From Pseudoalteromonas sp. UG3-2 (GTDB lineage: Bacteria; Pseudomonadota; Gammaproteobacteria; Enterobacterales; Alteromonadaceae), in NCBI RefSeq assembly GCF_037120705.1, contig NZ_JAWLJU010000002.1:2423501-2487500 (forward strand): a stretch of DNA of 64,000 nt. Reading direction: 5' to 3'. The translations under genes were made by a program, and so were the position numbers. This document shows, piece by piece, positions 31,342-40,589 of this stretch. The stretch's first letter is position 1; every line of letters begins with the position of its first letter. Below the pieces are notes generated by a model that had not been told where the DNA came from, searched no databases, and was given only the letters and a program-made list of their open reading frames with translations.

Positions 31342-32853
31342 TTAAGCCGTTTTTTCAGTAAGCGGCTTTTCAGCTTGGCCTTCCCACACTTTTGCCTTAA
31401 AGCTAATTAAGACTAAGAAGATACCGATACCGATAGAGAATAACGCGATTTGTAGGTACAGGTTAGGTAGGTCTTCCACACGATTTGGATCAAACTCACC
31501 TGCCAACAGACCAGAAAGTAAGTTACCAATCGAGTAGGTCAATACGAATACACCCATCATTTGTCCGGCAAAACGTTTTGGCGACAACTTACTCACCGCA
31601 CTCAGTGCTACAGGGCTCAAGCAAAGCTCACCCACCGTGTGTAAGAAGTAGGTCGTAATTAACCACATAGGCGCAACTTTCAAGCCTTGTGCAGCATACT
31701 GTGAGGCAAAGAACATCACGATAAAACCACTCGCCATAATGATCAAACCAATTGCGCACTTAACGCTATAAGTTGGTGTGATCATGCGCTTGGCTAAGTT
31801 AACCCATAGTGCGGCAAAGAAAGGCGACAGAATAATGATGAAAAAAGCATTGGTTGACTGGAACCAAGCAGTAGGAATGGTAAAGCTGCCGATCAGTCTG
31901 TCGGTGTAATCACGTGCGAACAAGTTCAATGATGAACCGGCTTGTTCAAACCCTGACCAAAAACAGGTTGAAGCCACACAGACCAAAAACAACGCCCACA
32001 TGCGCTTTTTCTCACCTTCGTCAAGGTTACCAGCAAAGTAGATATAGCCATAATAAAGGAAGAAGGTAATAGCAAAAGCCACAGCCACATATTTTGCTAA
32101 CACCACTGGGTTAATCACCAGTACGCCAAGGTAAGCCGAAACCGTGATGGCGCCTGTTACAGCAACGACCGCGGCAATGACTCCCCAAGCCTGGGTATTT
32201 TTACGACCCACTAGAGGGTTGCTTGGCTTATCACCAACGTTGGTGATGTGTCTTTCGGTCATGCGGTAATTTACCAGGCCAATTGCCATACCGACAGCCG
32301 CAGCACCAAAGGCCCAGTGCCAACCGACGTTTTCCATAAAGTAGCCACATACCATGTAGCCGATAACTGAACCGAGGTTAATACCCATGTAGTAAATGGC
32401 ATAGCCACTGTCACGGCGATTATCTTCGTCTTGATATAATTGCCCGACCATGGCGCTGATGTTGGGTTTGAGTAGTCCCGTACCGGTGGCGACTAAAATG
32501 AGGCCAATGAAGAAAGAGGCCTCAGTGGGGATGGCTAACACTATGTGGCCACACATAATGATAATACCGCCATACCATACGGCGCGTTGACCACCGAGTA
32601 ATCTATCTGCAATCCAACCACCTGGGAGGCCTAAAAAGTATACTGAACCGGTATATAAGCCATAAATGGCGGCTGCAGAGGCAACTGTAAAGCCAAGCCC
32701 TTGCTCTTGTAAGCTGGCGGTCATAAAAAGTACTAACATGGCGCGCATGCCGTAGTAGCTCATGCGCTCCCACATTTCAGTGAGGAACAGAGTTTGCAGG
32801 CCTTTTGGATGGCCAAAAAAGCCGGTATCACTCTTGGTGTCCTGAGATGACAT
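31342..32853 (-). CDS. POT-family proton-dependent oligopeptide transporter
   Basis: A 503-residue inner-membrane symporter of the POT/PTR family (Dtp-like), with about 14 hydrophobic helices. Signatures: FFGHPKGLQTLFLTEMWERMSYYGMRAML (containing the ExxER-type motif), GGWIADRLLGGQRAVWYGG, YAIYYMGINLGSVIGYMVCG and FWSGFEQAGSSLNLFARD. It imports di- and tripeptides. Monocistronic; the stop is followed by a hairpin. Confidence 0.96.
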   Translation of the reverse strand: MSSQDTKSDTGFFGHPKGLQTLFLTEMWERMSYYGMRAMLVLFMTASLQEQGLGFTVASAAAIYGLYTGSVYFLGLPGGWIADRLLGGQRAVWYGGIIIMCGHIVLAIPTEASFFIGLILVATGTGLLKPNISAMVGQLYQDEDNRRDSGYAIYYMGINLGSVIGYMVCGYFMENVGWHWAFGAAAVGMAIGLVNYRMTERHITNVGDKPSNPLVGRKNTQAWGVIAAVVAVTGAITVSAYLGVLVINPVVLAKYVAVAFAITFFLYYGYIYFAGNLDEGEKKRMWALFLVCVASTCFWSGFEQAGSSLNLFARDYTDRLIGSFTIPTAWFQSTNAFFIIILSPFFAALWVNLAKRMITPTYSVKCAIGLIIMASGFIVMFFASQYAAQGLKVAPMWLITTYFLHTVGELCLSPVALSAVSKLSPKRFAGQMMGVFVLTYSIGNLLSGLLAGEFDPNRVEDLPNLYLQIALFSIGIGIFLVLISFKAKVWEGQAEKPLTEKTA

Positions 32854-32937
32854 AATTCACTTCCGTTCTTATGGTTGTTTGGAGGCCATTATTAGTACGT
32901 GATTAGCGCTGTGAATGCAACCTCATGGGCTAAATCG

Positions 32938-33639
32938 TCACAACAGGATTTCCAGAGAATGTATATTATCTATTTCAAGGTGAGCAAGGCCCTTATACTG
33001 GTACGAAGTAAACTGATTGCGTAACCAAACACTGTTACAGCCGGCTCGGTGTGCTCCCTGAACGTCGGTGTCTAAGCTATCTCCAACGTGCAATAAGGTG
33101 CTTGGTGACAGGTTAAAATGGTTACACGCCCGCTGATATAGCTCCGGATGAGGTTTGGCGCGACCATCAATGCCAGCTCTTAATACCAAGTCAAAGCTGT
33201 CTTTGAGGTTAAACTTTTCCACTTCAACATTGCCATTGGTGATGGCAATAATGGGGTATTTATTGCGTAATTGCGCCAGTAAATTAATCACAGTATCTGA
33301 GACAGTGATATTGCTTCGGGCATCAGCAAATGCTTGGTAGGCGGATTGAGCCGCTTGTTGCTGCTCGGTTTCAGAATAGCCTAGCTTAGCAAAGCCATAC
33401 TGCAGTGCCGCTTGGCGCCACAGGGTAACGTCTTCCGCTAAGCGAGGTTGTTGCTGTAGTGCCTGCTTGCGGCAATGGTGCCAAAAATCAGGGCCTTGTT
33501 GCTGCCACGCGGCTATTTTATTGAGGTGAGTATCCATTGCTTGCACCGCAGCCCTAATAATGGGGCGGTTATCGTAGAGGGTGTCGTCTAAGTCAAAACT
33601 AATGGCTGAAATCGCTGGGATGGCTTTATTAAAACGCAT
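32938..33639 (-). CDS. yigB: HAD-family hydrolase YigB
   Basis: A 233-residue HAD phosphatase. Motif I is SFDLDDTLYDN (residues 14-24), motif II ITNGNVE, motif III KPHPELY and motif IV VGDSLDTDVQGAHRAG. Its position after xerC (5 nt downstream) is the conserved gamma arrangement, where YigB dephosphorylates a riboflavin-pathway intermediate and FMN. Cytosolic; last gene of dapF-DUF484-xerC-yigB. Confidence 0.93.
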   Translation of the reverse strand: MRFNKAIPAISAISFDLDDTLYDNRPIIRAAVQAMDTHLNKIAAWQQQGPDFWHHCRKQALQQQPRLAEDVTLWRQAALQYGFAKLGYSETEQQQAAQSAYQAFADARSNITVSDTVINLLAQLRNKYPIIAITNGNVEVEKFNLKDSFDLVLRAGIDGRAKPHPELYQRACNHFNLSPSTLLHVGDSLDTDVQGAHRAGCNSVWLRNQFTSYQYKGLAHLEIDNIHSLEILL

Positions 33640-33644
33640 AACGG

Positions 33645-34565
33645 TTAGTCTTTTTGTTTTTTGGCTCGAGGGTGGGCATTATCGTACACCTTAGCAAGGT
33701 GCTGAAAGTCGACATGAGTATACACTTGAGTCGCCGACAAGCTGGTGTGGCCAAGCATTTCTTGTACTGCCCTGAGATCGCCACTGGACTCCAGCATATG
33801 GCTGGCAAAAGAGTGGCGCAACTTATGCGGGTGAATGGGGGTGCTTACGCCTTGCTTTAAGCCCCATTCTTTCATGCGCTCTCTGACATGTCTGGCGCTA
33901 ATGCGCCGTTTTAATTTGCTGACGAAAAGCGCCGGCTCTTCAGCATTGGCAAACTGTTCGCGTAACTTGAGCCAAGCCGCTAGGGCCGTTAAGGCTTTGC
34001 CTCCCACGGGCACTACTCGCTCTTTGTTGCCCTTACCAAGGACGCGGATCTCGCCTTCTCGGACATCATAAATATTGGCATTAACCAGTTCACTTAAACG
34101 CAAGCCGCTGGAGTACATTAGTTCCATCATGGCTTTGTCGCGAATAGCTAAAGGGTCGTCAGCAGGGATCTCCAGCAGTTGCGCCATTTGGTCAACATCG
34201 AGGTTTTTTGGCAGCGGACGTTGAAACTTAGGGCCTTTTATCTGCTCTGCTGGGTTGCTGACGGTGTGTTGTGAGGCCGATTTTAGCTTTAAAAATTTAT
34301 AAAAGCTGCGCACACAGCTGAGTTTTAAGTTAATGGTGCGGGGGCTGTAATTTTTCCCTCTTAGCCACATACTGTAACGGCGAATTTGCTCACTGCTCAC
34401 CGCTAGCCAAGACGAAGCCTGCTGACTGAAAAATTCCGCCGCTTGAATGAGCTGCGTCTGGTATTGTGTGATGGTATGTTGAGAGTAACCCCGTTCATGG
34501 CGCAAATAGGCCATAAACTCAGTTATTGCTGATGTCCAAGATGCATCAACCGTTGCGGTGGTCAT
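33645..34565 (-). CDS. xerC: Tyrosine recombinase XerC
   Basis: A 306-residue site-specific recombinase that resolves chromosome dimers at dif with XerD. Catalytic residues are Arg156 (SSGLRLSE), Lys178, His247 and Arg250 (HPHKLRH), His273 (LGHTSLS) and Tyr282 (QVYTHVD). N-terminal SAM-like DNA-binding domain at 12-100. The start overlaps the DUF484 stop by 4 nt. Position after dapF-DUF484 separates it from XerD. Confidence 0.97.
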   Translation of the reverse strand: MTTATVDASWTSAITEFMAYLRHERGYSQHTITQYQTQLIQAAEFFSQQASSWLAVSSEQIRRYSMWLRGKNYSPRTINLKLSCVRSFYKFLKLKSASQHTVSNPAEQIKGPKFQRPLPKNLDVDQMAQLLEIPADDPLAIRDKAMMELMYSSGLRLSELVNANIYDVREGEIRVLGKGNKERVVPVGGKALTALAAWLKLREQFANAEEPALFVSKLKRRISARHVRERMKEWGLKQGVSTPIHPHKLRHSFASHMLESSGDLRAVQEMLGHTSLSATQVYTHVDFQHLAKVYDNAHPRAKKQKD

Positions 34566-35188
34566 GCTAGCTCTGCAAGTTTTAAAGTCAGGGTTTGAAT
34601 AAAGGCATCGATGAGCATGTTGTCGTGCTGTGGTGAAAAATGCTCAGCGCTGTTACTGGCAAATGCCAGAATATACTCGCCTTTGGTTGCTGCATTGACG
34701 CGATATAAGGCCACAGAGCCCACTTCAGCATCACTAAAAAGCAAGCCTGCTAATGCTGGGCTTAAGCGGCCTAAATAGTGATCATGGTGTGCCAATTTCG
34801 CTTTGATTAAGTCGTCGAGCTCATCACTAACGGGCAGCAGCTGACATGCTTGAATATCAGGGTGAGTGGCAAAGCGCTCTGCTAAAGTGTGATTGATATC
34901 ACTCAATGCTTGGCACTGCATAATCGCCAGCTGACATTGACTCAATTGTTTAAACACCAGCTCGTTGGACTTTGCGTATTGCACCATGTCCTGCACTTGT
35001 TGCTTTAAATTATCGAGCTCGTCTCTGAGCATGCGCTGCTGATGCAAGGCTAAATTCGGTAAGCCCTGCTGTTGTTGCTGCAACTGCAAATCAACCAACA
35101 AGTAGGGGTGGCGTAATAAAAAGTCTGGATGATGGCGCAAGTAATCAACCACTTGCTGCTCTTGCAAAGGGGGTTGCTGTTTCGTCAT
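34562..35188 (-). CDS. DUF484 family protein
   Basis: A 208-residue GAF-like protein, always next to dapF and xerC in gammaproteobacteria. N-terminal [26 protein letters not shown], then a coiled coil ([26 protein letters not shown]) and the GAF-like domain ending [19 protein letters not shown]. Function unknown. It overlaps dapF and xerC by 4 nt each, so translational coupling is likely. Confidence 0.95.
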   Translation of the reverse strand: MTKQQPPLQEQQVVDYLRHHPDFLLRHPYLLVDLQLQQQQQGLPNLALHQQRMLRDELDNLKQQVQDMVQYAKSNELVFKQLSQCQLAIMQCQALSDINHTLAERFATHPDIQACQLLPVSDELDDLIKAKLAHHDHYLGRLSPALAGLLFSDAEVGSVALYRVNAATKGEYILAFASNSAEHFSPQHDNMLIDAFIQTLTLKLAELA

Positions 35189-36015
35189 ATTGCTATTTGC
35201 CCATCAAAAACATGCTCTGCGGGTCCGGTCATTTTAACGACCTGCCCATGCCCTGACCAACGTACTTGCAAGCTACCTCCCGGAAGGTCAACACGCACGG
35301 TTTCGTCGAGTTTGCCTTGTTCAATTCCAGCAACCACCGCGGCACAAGCACCGCTGCCACAGGCTAAGGTTTCTCCGGCACCACGCTCCCATACTCGCAA
35401 TTTAATGTATTCACGAGAGACAATTTCCATAAAGCCAATGTTGGCTTGTTGCGGAAAACGCTCATGATGTTCAAGTAGTGGGCCTAAGGTGGTGATGTCG
35501 GCCGTCTCGAGGCTGTCTACCATCACCACGCCATGGGGATTGCCCATAGAGACGGCACTGCAAAAGACGGTATGCTCCTGCGCTCTTATAATATAGGTAC
35601 TTTCTTGTTTGTTGGCACGAAACGGGATGGCACTCGGGGTAAAATTGGGCTTGCCCATGTTGACCGTTACTTGGCCATCTTTTTCCGTGTAAAGGGTGAT
35701 ATTTCCGCCTTTGGTCGAGACCGTAACCTTGTGCTTATTGGTCAAGCCTTTCATTCTAACGAAACGAGCAAAACACCGTGCGCCATTGCCGCATTGTTCC
35801 ACTTCGTTACCATCGGCATTAAAAATGCGGTAATGAAAGTCTAAATCTGGAGAATAAGGAGCCTCAACCATTAACAGTTGATCAAAGCCGATACCAAAAT
35901 GACGATTGGCAAGCTTTTTTATTTGATCTCGTGACAAAAACACATTCTGGGTGACATTGTCGATCACCATAAAATCGTTGCCTAGACCATGCATTTTTGA
36001 AAAGTTTATAAACAT
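35185..36015 (-). CDS. dapF: Diaminopimelate epimerase DapF
   Basis: A 276-residue PLP-independent racemase that converts LL- to meso-diaminopimelate for peptidoglycan and lysine. The catalytic cysteines are Cys75 ([11 protein letters not shown]) and Cys219 ([11 protein letters not shown]). The N-terminal [13 protein letters not shown] is typical. It is 118 nt downstream of lysA on the same strand, and heads dapF-DUF484-xerC-yigB with 4-nt overlaps. Confidence 0.97.
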   Translation of the reverse strand: MFINFSKMHGLGNDFMVIDNVTQNVFLSRDQIKKLANRHFGIGFDQLLMVEAPYSPDLDFHYRIFNADGNEVEQCGNGARCFARFVRMKGLTNKHKVTVSTKGGNITLYTEKDGQVTVNMGKPNFTPSAIPFRANKQESTYIIRAQEHTVFCSAVSMGNPHGVVMVDSLETADITTLGPLLEHHERFPQQANIGFMEIVSREYIKLRVWERGAGETLACGSGACAAVVAGIEQGKLDETVRVDLPGGSLQVRWSGHGQVVKMTGPAEHVFDGQIAI

Positions 36016-36133
36016 AAAGTGGAATCTTCTGGGGCTATTAACCCTGAGCCTCGCTTAACTATTACTTTGCCATGGATGAGGTGATTAGGAAAGCTGAGTA
36101 CAGCATTGCTATTGACTCATCCACACTACGGAC

Positions 36134-37390
36134 TTAAGACTGCGGCGGTAATTGCTCATATTGCCACAGTGATTCGAGTGGTTCACGCTGACGTATTACA
36201 TAGTGTTGCTCGCCATCCACCATGATTTCAGCACAACGGGGCCGCGAATTATAGTTAGAGCTCATGGTAAAGCCATAGGCACCGGCACTGCGCTGAGCGA
36301 GCAAATCACCAGGGGCAATTTTCAGCATTCTATCTTTACCGAGAAAGTCTCCAGTTTCGCAGACCGGGCCGACCACGTCATAGTTAGCCGCGGCGACATC
36401 ATCTCGCGGTGTTACGGCAATGATATTTTGCCAGGCCTGGTATAATGAAGGTCGTAGCATGTCATTCATGCCAGCATCCACTATGGCAAAGTGTTTATGT
36501 TCGGTGGGTTTTATAAACTCAACCTTGGTGACTAAAATGCCGGCGTTGGCTGCAATGGCGCGGCCAGGCTCAAAAATCAGTTGTAGCTTAGGAAAGCGCG
36601 CTAACTTTGCTTTAATTTCAGCGGCGTAGGCGCTAGGGTGGGGTGGCTTTTCACTGTCATAGGGAACCCCTAAACCACCACCAATATCTAGGTGTTTAAG
36701 GGTAATGCCAGCCTTTTCGAGCTCATCAATGAGTGCCAACACCTTATCTAAAGCAGCTAAAAATGGAGTTACTTCAACCAATTGTGAGCCGATGTGGAAA
36801 TCGATCCCAACCACTTCTAACCCAGGGAGAGCGTAGGCCAGCTGATAGACATCCAACGCCGCTTTAATATCAATGCCAAACTTATTTTCTTTTAAGCCCG
36901 TGGAAATATAAGGGTGGGTTTTGGCGTCAATATCTGGGTTTACCCGTACCGAAATAGGCGCTGTGGTTGCCATGCTTGTGGCAACTTCGCTGATGCGATG
37001 CAGCTCCGCAACTGACTCAACATTGAAGCACTTAATACCTTGCTCTAGCGCGTATGCGATCTCGTCGGCGGTTTTTGCAACCCCAGAAAAGACCACTTTG
37101 TTGGCATCGCCACCGGCTTGTAATACTCGCGCCAACTCACCTTTTGATACGATATCAAAGCCGGAACCTAGCTTTGCTAAGGTATGCAGCACGGCAATAT
37201 TGGAATTGGCTTTAACGGCGTAGCACACTAAGTGAGGGTGACCTTTGGCGGCGTCAGTAAAGGCATGATAGTGTCGCTCAAAGGTTTTTTTGGAGTAGAC
37301 ATAACAAGGTGTACCATATTGCTGGGCAATGTCACGAACCGCGACTTGCTCGGCAAATAGCTCACCCTCTTGGTAGTTAAAGTAGTCCAT
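36134..37390 (-). CDS. lysA: Diaminopimelate decarboxylase LysA
   Basis: A 418-residue PLP enzyme (fold III) that makes lysine from meso-diaminopimelate. The PLP lysine is Lys60 in CYAVKANSN; HIGSQL, GGGLGVPY, EPGRAIAANAG and CETGDFLGKDR are conserved. I use ATG 37390, with GGAGG 6 nt upstream, rather than the 37501 ATG, which would read through lptM. The start overlaps the lptM end by 14 nt. Confidence 0.97.
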   Translation of the reverse strand: MDYFNYQEGELFAEQVAVRDIAQQYGTPCYVYSKKTFERHYHAFTDAAKGHPHLVCYAVKANSNIAVLHTLAKLGSGFDIVSKGELARVLQAGGDANKVVFSGVAKTADEIAYALEQGIKCFNVESVAELHRISEVATSMATTAPISVRVNPDIDAKTHPYISTGLKENKFGIDIKAALDVYQLAYALPGLEVVGIDFHIGSQLVEVTPFLAALDKVLALIDELEKAGITLKHLDIGGGLGVPYDSEKPPHPSAYAAEIKAKLARFPKLQLIFEPGRAIAANAGILVTKVEFIKPTEHKHFAIVDAGMNDMLRPSLYQAWQNIIAVTPRDDVAAANYDVVGPVCETGDFLGKDRMLKIAPGDLLAQRSAGAYGFTMSSNYNSRPRCAEIMVDGEQHYVIRQREPLESLWQYEQLPPQS

Positions 37391-37583
37391 CTTCGCCCTC
37401 CGATTGTTTAGCCGTGGCTTCACGCTTGGGCTTGGTACTCGACTGCGGCTGATTTTTTTGCTGCTGCGCTTCGGGTAGGTAGAGCGGACCGCTTTGACCA
37501 CAGCCAGATAATCCGATTAAAGTAACAAAAACAAGTGCAAATACGCTAAAGTTGTAAGGTGTCGCTTTCATTAGATAATTCAT
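37377..37583 (-). CDS. lptM: LPS translocon maturation lipoprotein LptM (YifL)
   Basis: A 68-residue lipoprotein with signal peptide and lipobox LSGC (Cys28), followed by the LptM hallmark CGQSGPLYLP, then a low-complexity Gln/Lys-rich tail. LptM helps LptD form correct disulfides in the outer-membrane LPS translocon. An alternative ATG four codons later (37571) is possible. Located upstream of lysA and divergent from cyaY, as is usual. Confidence 0.9.
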   Translation of the reverse strand: MNYLMKATPYNFSVFALVFVTLIGLSGCGQSGPLYLPEAQQQKNQPQSSTKPKREATAKQSEGEDGLL

Positions 37584-37727
37584 GTTAGTGCCTTTATAAT
37601 CGCAGAGTAACAGAATTGATAAAAAAAGCAGCTTTTCGCTGGCGAAATTTCACCTTCATGGTATTGCATTCGTATTGTGATGCAATACAGTGAAAAGCCT
37701 TCTCGCAAAGGGTAAGAGGAAACCATC

Positions 37728-38048
37728 ATGACAGACAGTGAATACCATGCGTTAGCCGATGCGCTGATGTTGACAATTGAAGAACAAATTGATGATTGTG
37801 GCGCCGATTTAGACTATGAATCTGCAGCGGGCATTCTAGAGATTATTTTCCCTGACAAGAGCAAGATTGTTATCAACAAGCAAGCACCATTACATCAAGT
37901 ATGGGTTGCCACTAAGTTTAACGGTCACCACTTTGAACTCCGTGGTGAGCAGTGGATCGACAATCGCTCAGGTGCAGAGTTTTGGCAGTTTATGAGCGAT
38001 GCTGCAACGAAACAAGCCAATGTTGCCATAGAGTGGCAGCACGATTAA
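37728..38048 (+). CDS. cyaY: Bacterial frataxin CyaY
   Basis: A 106-residue iron-binding protein that modulates IscS-dependent Fe-S cluster assembly. N-terminal acidic helix ([31 protein letters not shown]) and the beta-sheet core [26 protein letters not shown] and [14 protein letters not shown] are typical. GAGGA precedes the ATG. The TAA overlaps the ATG of the next gene by one base. Confidence 0.96.
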   Translation: MTDSEYHALADALMLTIEEQIDDCGADLDYESAAGILEIIFPDKSKIVINKQAPLHQVWVATKFNGHHFELRGEQWIDNRSGAEFWQFMSDAATKQANVAIEWQHD

Positions 38049-38704
38049 TGCTTGAGTTTGTAGAATACCCAGCAAAGGGGCAACATCAAGCGAGTGTGAT
38101 CTGGCTGCATGGCCTGGGCGATTCGGGTAATGGCTTTTTGCCAATTGCCCCAGAGTTGCAACTGCCTGACGAGCTTGGAGTAAGCTTTATTTTTCCTCAC
38201 GCTCCAGAGCAACCGGTCACCATTAATGGCGGCATGGTGATGCGCTCTTGGTATGATATTAAATCGTTTGATCTAGATAAAAGAGCCGACGAGCAAGGTG
38301 TGAGAGACTCGGCAGCGCAAGTTGAAGCTCTGGTGCAAGCTGAACTCGACCGCGGTATTGCGCCGCAGCGCATTGTACTGGCAGGGTTCTCACAAGGTGG
38401 CGTGATTGCATTACACCTCGCACCTCGACTGCCAGTGAAAGTGGCTGGGGTGATGGCATTATCAACGTATATGTGTGCGCCCGACAAGTTAGCCACTGAG
38501 GCTGAGCAGCAAGATCTGAATATTTTTATGGCTCATGGCAGCGCCGATCCCGTGGTGCCCATCGCGGCAGGCCAACAGGCATATCAGGTGTTACAGCAAC
38601 AAGGCTATCAGGTCAGCTGGCAGGATTATCCAATGGAACACCAAGTGTGCTTGGATGAGATAAAAGCGATCCGCGCTTGGTTAATTGCGACCTTGAGTGA
38701 ATAA
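38048..38704 (+). CDS. Phospholipase/carboxylesterase (Abhydrolase_2 family)
   Basis: A 218-residue cytosolic serine hydrolase. HGLGDSGNGF forms the oxyanion region; the nucleophile Ser115 is in GFSQGG; Asp (HGSADPVVP) and His (MEHQVC) complete the triad. It resembles YpfH and acyl-protein thioesterase-like carboxylesterases. ATG 38048 shares an A with the cyaY stop (TAATG), so it is cotranscribed and coupled with cyaY; no functional link is known. A longer in-frame ORF from 37952 only overlaps cyaY and is not used. Confidence 0.92.
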   Translation: MLEFVEYPAKGQHQASVIWLHGLGDSGNGFLPIAPELQLPDELGVSFIFPHAPEQPVTINGGMVMRSWYDIKSFDLDKRADEQGVRDSAAQVEALVQAELDRGIAPQRIVLAGFSQGGVIALHLAPRLPVKVAGVMALSTYMCAPDKLATEAEQQDLNIFMAHGSADPVVPIAAGQQAYQVLQQQGYQVSWQDYPMEHQVCLDEIKAIRAWLIATLSE

Positions 38705-38733
38705 TTACCAGTGACAGACACAGGAGCGAAGCA

Positions 38734-39570
38734 ATGTCACAAAAAATTGTCATAAAAACATCGGTAAGCAAAACCCCGCCAGAGACCACCTCGGTTACTT
38801 ACCAATGGCATTGGAAACGTATTTTTATGGCAACGGCTGTGTTCACTGGTATTGCCAGCGCCGGTGTCTATGGGGTGGTAAACAGTGTTAATGCTGACGA
38901 AGCCAATGCCATCGTTGCTAGCAATAATGAGGTTACCGTGACCCCGGCCCCAGCGATGGCTATAAACGATGAAGCCAATACGCCAGATTTAGCTTCACCA
39001 TCGGGTAATGACAACCAAATGGTTATGGCTGCAACGGCGTCTCTTGACCAAAGTGCCAGCACAGAAAATACTTTGACAGAAACAGAAACAGAAACAGAAA
39101 CAGAAACAGAAACAGAAACAGAAACAGAAACAGAAACAGAAACAGAAACAGAAGCAGAAACAGAAGCAGCGGGCAATAGATTTGATAATGAAGCGCAAGT
39201 AGCCAGTGTTGCGCTCGGTGCTAAAATTGATACTCAGTACATTAGCCGCGCGGTGCTCACTACGGCGGTGAGTCAGCGTGAGCCAGAAAATGTACTTAAA
39301 GATATTGTTGCCAGCAATGATTTCAGTGACAAGTTGATGTTTTTTACCGAGGTACGCAACCTTGATGGTCAAAGTATCTCACATTTATGGTTTCACCAAG
39401 ATCAACTGATGGCAGAAGTTGAGTTGGCCATTAGAGCCAATCGCTATCGCACCTATTCCAGCAAAAATATTATGCCTAGCCAAACCGGAGACTGGCGTGT
39501 TGAAGTGGTTACAGGCTCAGGCAAGTTATTGGCACAAAAAGTATTTCGTGTAGTGGATGGCACGCGTTAG
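38734..39570 (+). CDS. DUF2914 domain protein with (Thr-Glu)n linker
   Basis: A 278-residue membrane-anchored protein. Cytoplasmic N-terminus, one TM (about residues 30-52, FMATAVFTGIASAGVYGVVN), a disordered periplasmic linker containing 13 uninterrupted Thr-Glu pairs plus two more units (residues 115-144), and a C-terminal DUF2914 domain (residues about 165-277; ISRAVLTTAV, HLWFHQDQLMAEVELAI, GDWRVEVVTGSGKLL). AGGAG precedes the ATG. Function unknown; the acidic linker is encoded by a hexanucleotide microsatellite, so its length should vary between strains. Confidence 0.9.
   Translation: MSQKIVIKTSVSKTPPETTSVTYQWHWKRIFMATAVFTGIASAGVYGVVNSVNADEANAIVASNNEVTVTPAPAMAINDEANTPDLASPSGNDNQMVMAATASLDQSASTENTLTETETETETETETETETETETETETEAETEAAGNRFDNEAQVASVALGAKIDTQYISRAVLTTAVSQREPENVLKDIVASNDFSDKLMFFTEVRNLDGQSISHLWFHQDQLMAEVELAIRANRYRTYSSKNIMPSQTGDWRVEVVTGSGKLLAQKVFRVVDGTR
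39076..39165. repeat. Hexanucleotide (ACAGAA) tandem repeat in coding sequence
   Basis: Thirteen perfect ACAGAA units (39076-39153), then GCAGAA and ACAGAA. As the unit is 6 bp, slippage adds or removes Thr-Glu pairs without frameshift. Confidence 0.97.
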
Positions 39571-39650
39571 GTTTTCACCAGGTAAATGAATTTCAATTTT
39601 GCTCCAAAGAGCAAGCATCACTGTCACAGCAGTGAATAAGAAGGCAGAAC

Positions 39651-40589
39651 ATGACAGAACAACACAGTGTATTACGTATCGCAACAAGAAAGAGCGCATT
39701 GGCTTTATGGCAAGCGGAGTTTGTTAAGGCGGAGCTGGAAAAGCATCATGCCAATCTAACCGTTGAGTTAGTGCCAATGTCCACTAAGGGCGATAAAATC
39801 TTAGATACACCTTTGGCCAAGGTCGGAGGCAAAGGGCTCTTTGTTAAGGAACTGGAACAGGCGATGATGGATGGCCGTGCTGATATTGCTGTGCACTCAA
39901 TGAAAGACGTCCCGGTGGATTTCCCTGAGGGCTTGGAACTGCACACCATATGTCAGCGTGAAGATCCTCGCGATGCGTTTGTTTCTAACCGTTTCAGTAA
40001 CTTATCTGAGCTACCTGAGGGAGCTGTGGTTGGCACTTCGAGCTTGCGTCGACAATGCCAGATCCGCGCGGCACGACCTGATCTGATCATCAAAGACCTG
40101 CGTGGTAACGTCAATACCCGCCTGGCGAAATTGGATGCTGGTGAATACGATGCCATTATTCTGGCTGCGGCTGGATTAATCCGACTGGAAATGGCCGAAC
40201 GTATTGCCAGCTACATTGAAGCGTCTGAATCATTGCCAGCGAATGGTCAAGGCGCTGTTGGTATCGAGTGCCGCAGTGATGATGCCAAAACCAAAGCCCT
40301 TCTTGCCCCCTTAGAGCATTCAGAAACACGTATTAGAGTATTGGCCGAACGTGCCATGAACCGACGTTTAGAAGGGGGTTGCCAAGTCCCTATTGGTGCC
40401 TATGCTGAAATACAAGGTGAACAAATCCATTTGCGTGGTTTAGTGGGGGCGGTAGATGGCAGTGAGATCCTTCGTGCAGAACAAACCGCCAGCGTAAATG
40501 ATGCCGAGCAGCTGGGGGTTGAATTAGCGGAGTCGCTGCTGGCTCAAGGTGCGGATAAAATTCTCGCCGAAGTATATAAGGACGCTTAA
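39651..40589 (+). CDS. hemC: Porphobilinogen deaminase HemC
   Basis: A 312-residue enzyme that assembles hydroxymethylbilane from four porphobilinogens. [17 protein letters not shown] opens the protein; the dipyrromethane cofactor Cys244 is in [27 protein letters not shown] and [11 protein letters not shown] are conserved. It is first in hemC-hemDX-hemY; the stop TAA abuts the hemD ATG. Confidence 0.98.
   Translation: MTEQHSVLRIATRKSALALWQAEFVKAELEKHHANLTVELVPMSTKGDKILDTPLAKVGGKGLFVKELEQAMMDGRADIAVHSMKDVPVDFPEGLELHTICQREDPRDAFVSNRFSNLSELPEGAVVGTSSLRRQCQIRAARPDLIIKDLRGNVNTRLAKLDAGEYDAIILAAAGLIRLEMAERIASYIEASESLPANGQGAVGIECRSDDAKTKALLAPLEHSETRIRVLAERAMNRRLEGGCQVPIGAYAEIQGEQIHLRGLVGAVDGSEILRAEQTASVNDAEQLGVELAESLLAQGADKILAEVYKDA

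Noticed and set aside
37952..38047. N-terminal extension of the carboxylesterase
   Set aside because: It overlaps the end of cyaY; hydrolase homology begins at ATG 38048, which is coupled to the cyaY stop.
38868..39372. Minus-strand ORFs rich in Ser-Val or Cys-Phe
   Set aside because: Antisense reading of the ACAGAA repeat within a well-supported DUF2914 gene.
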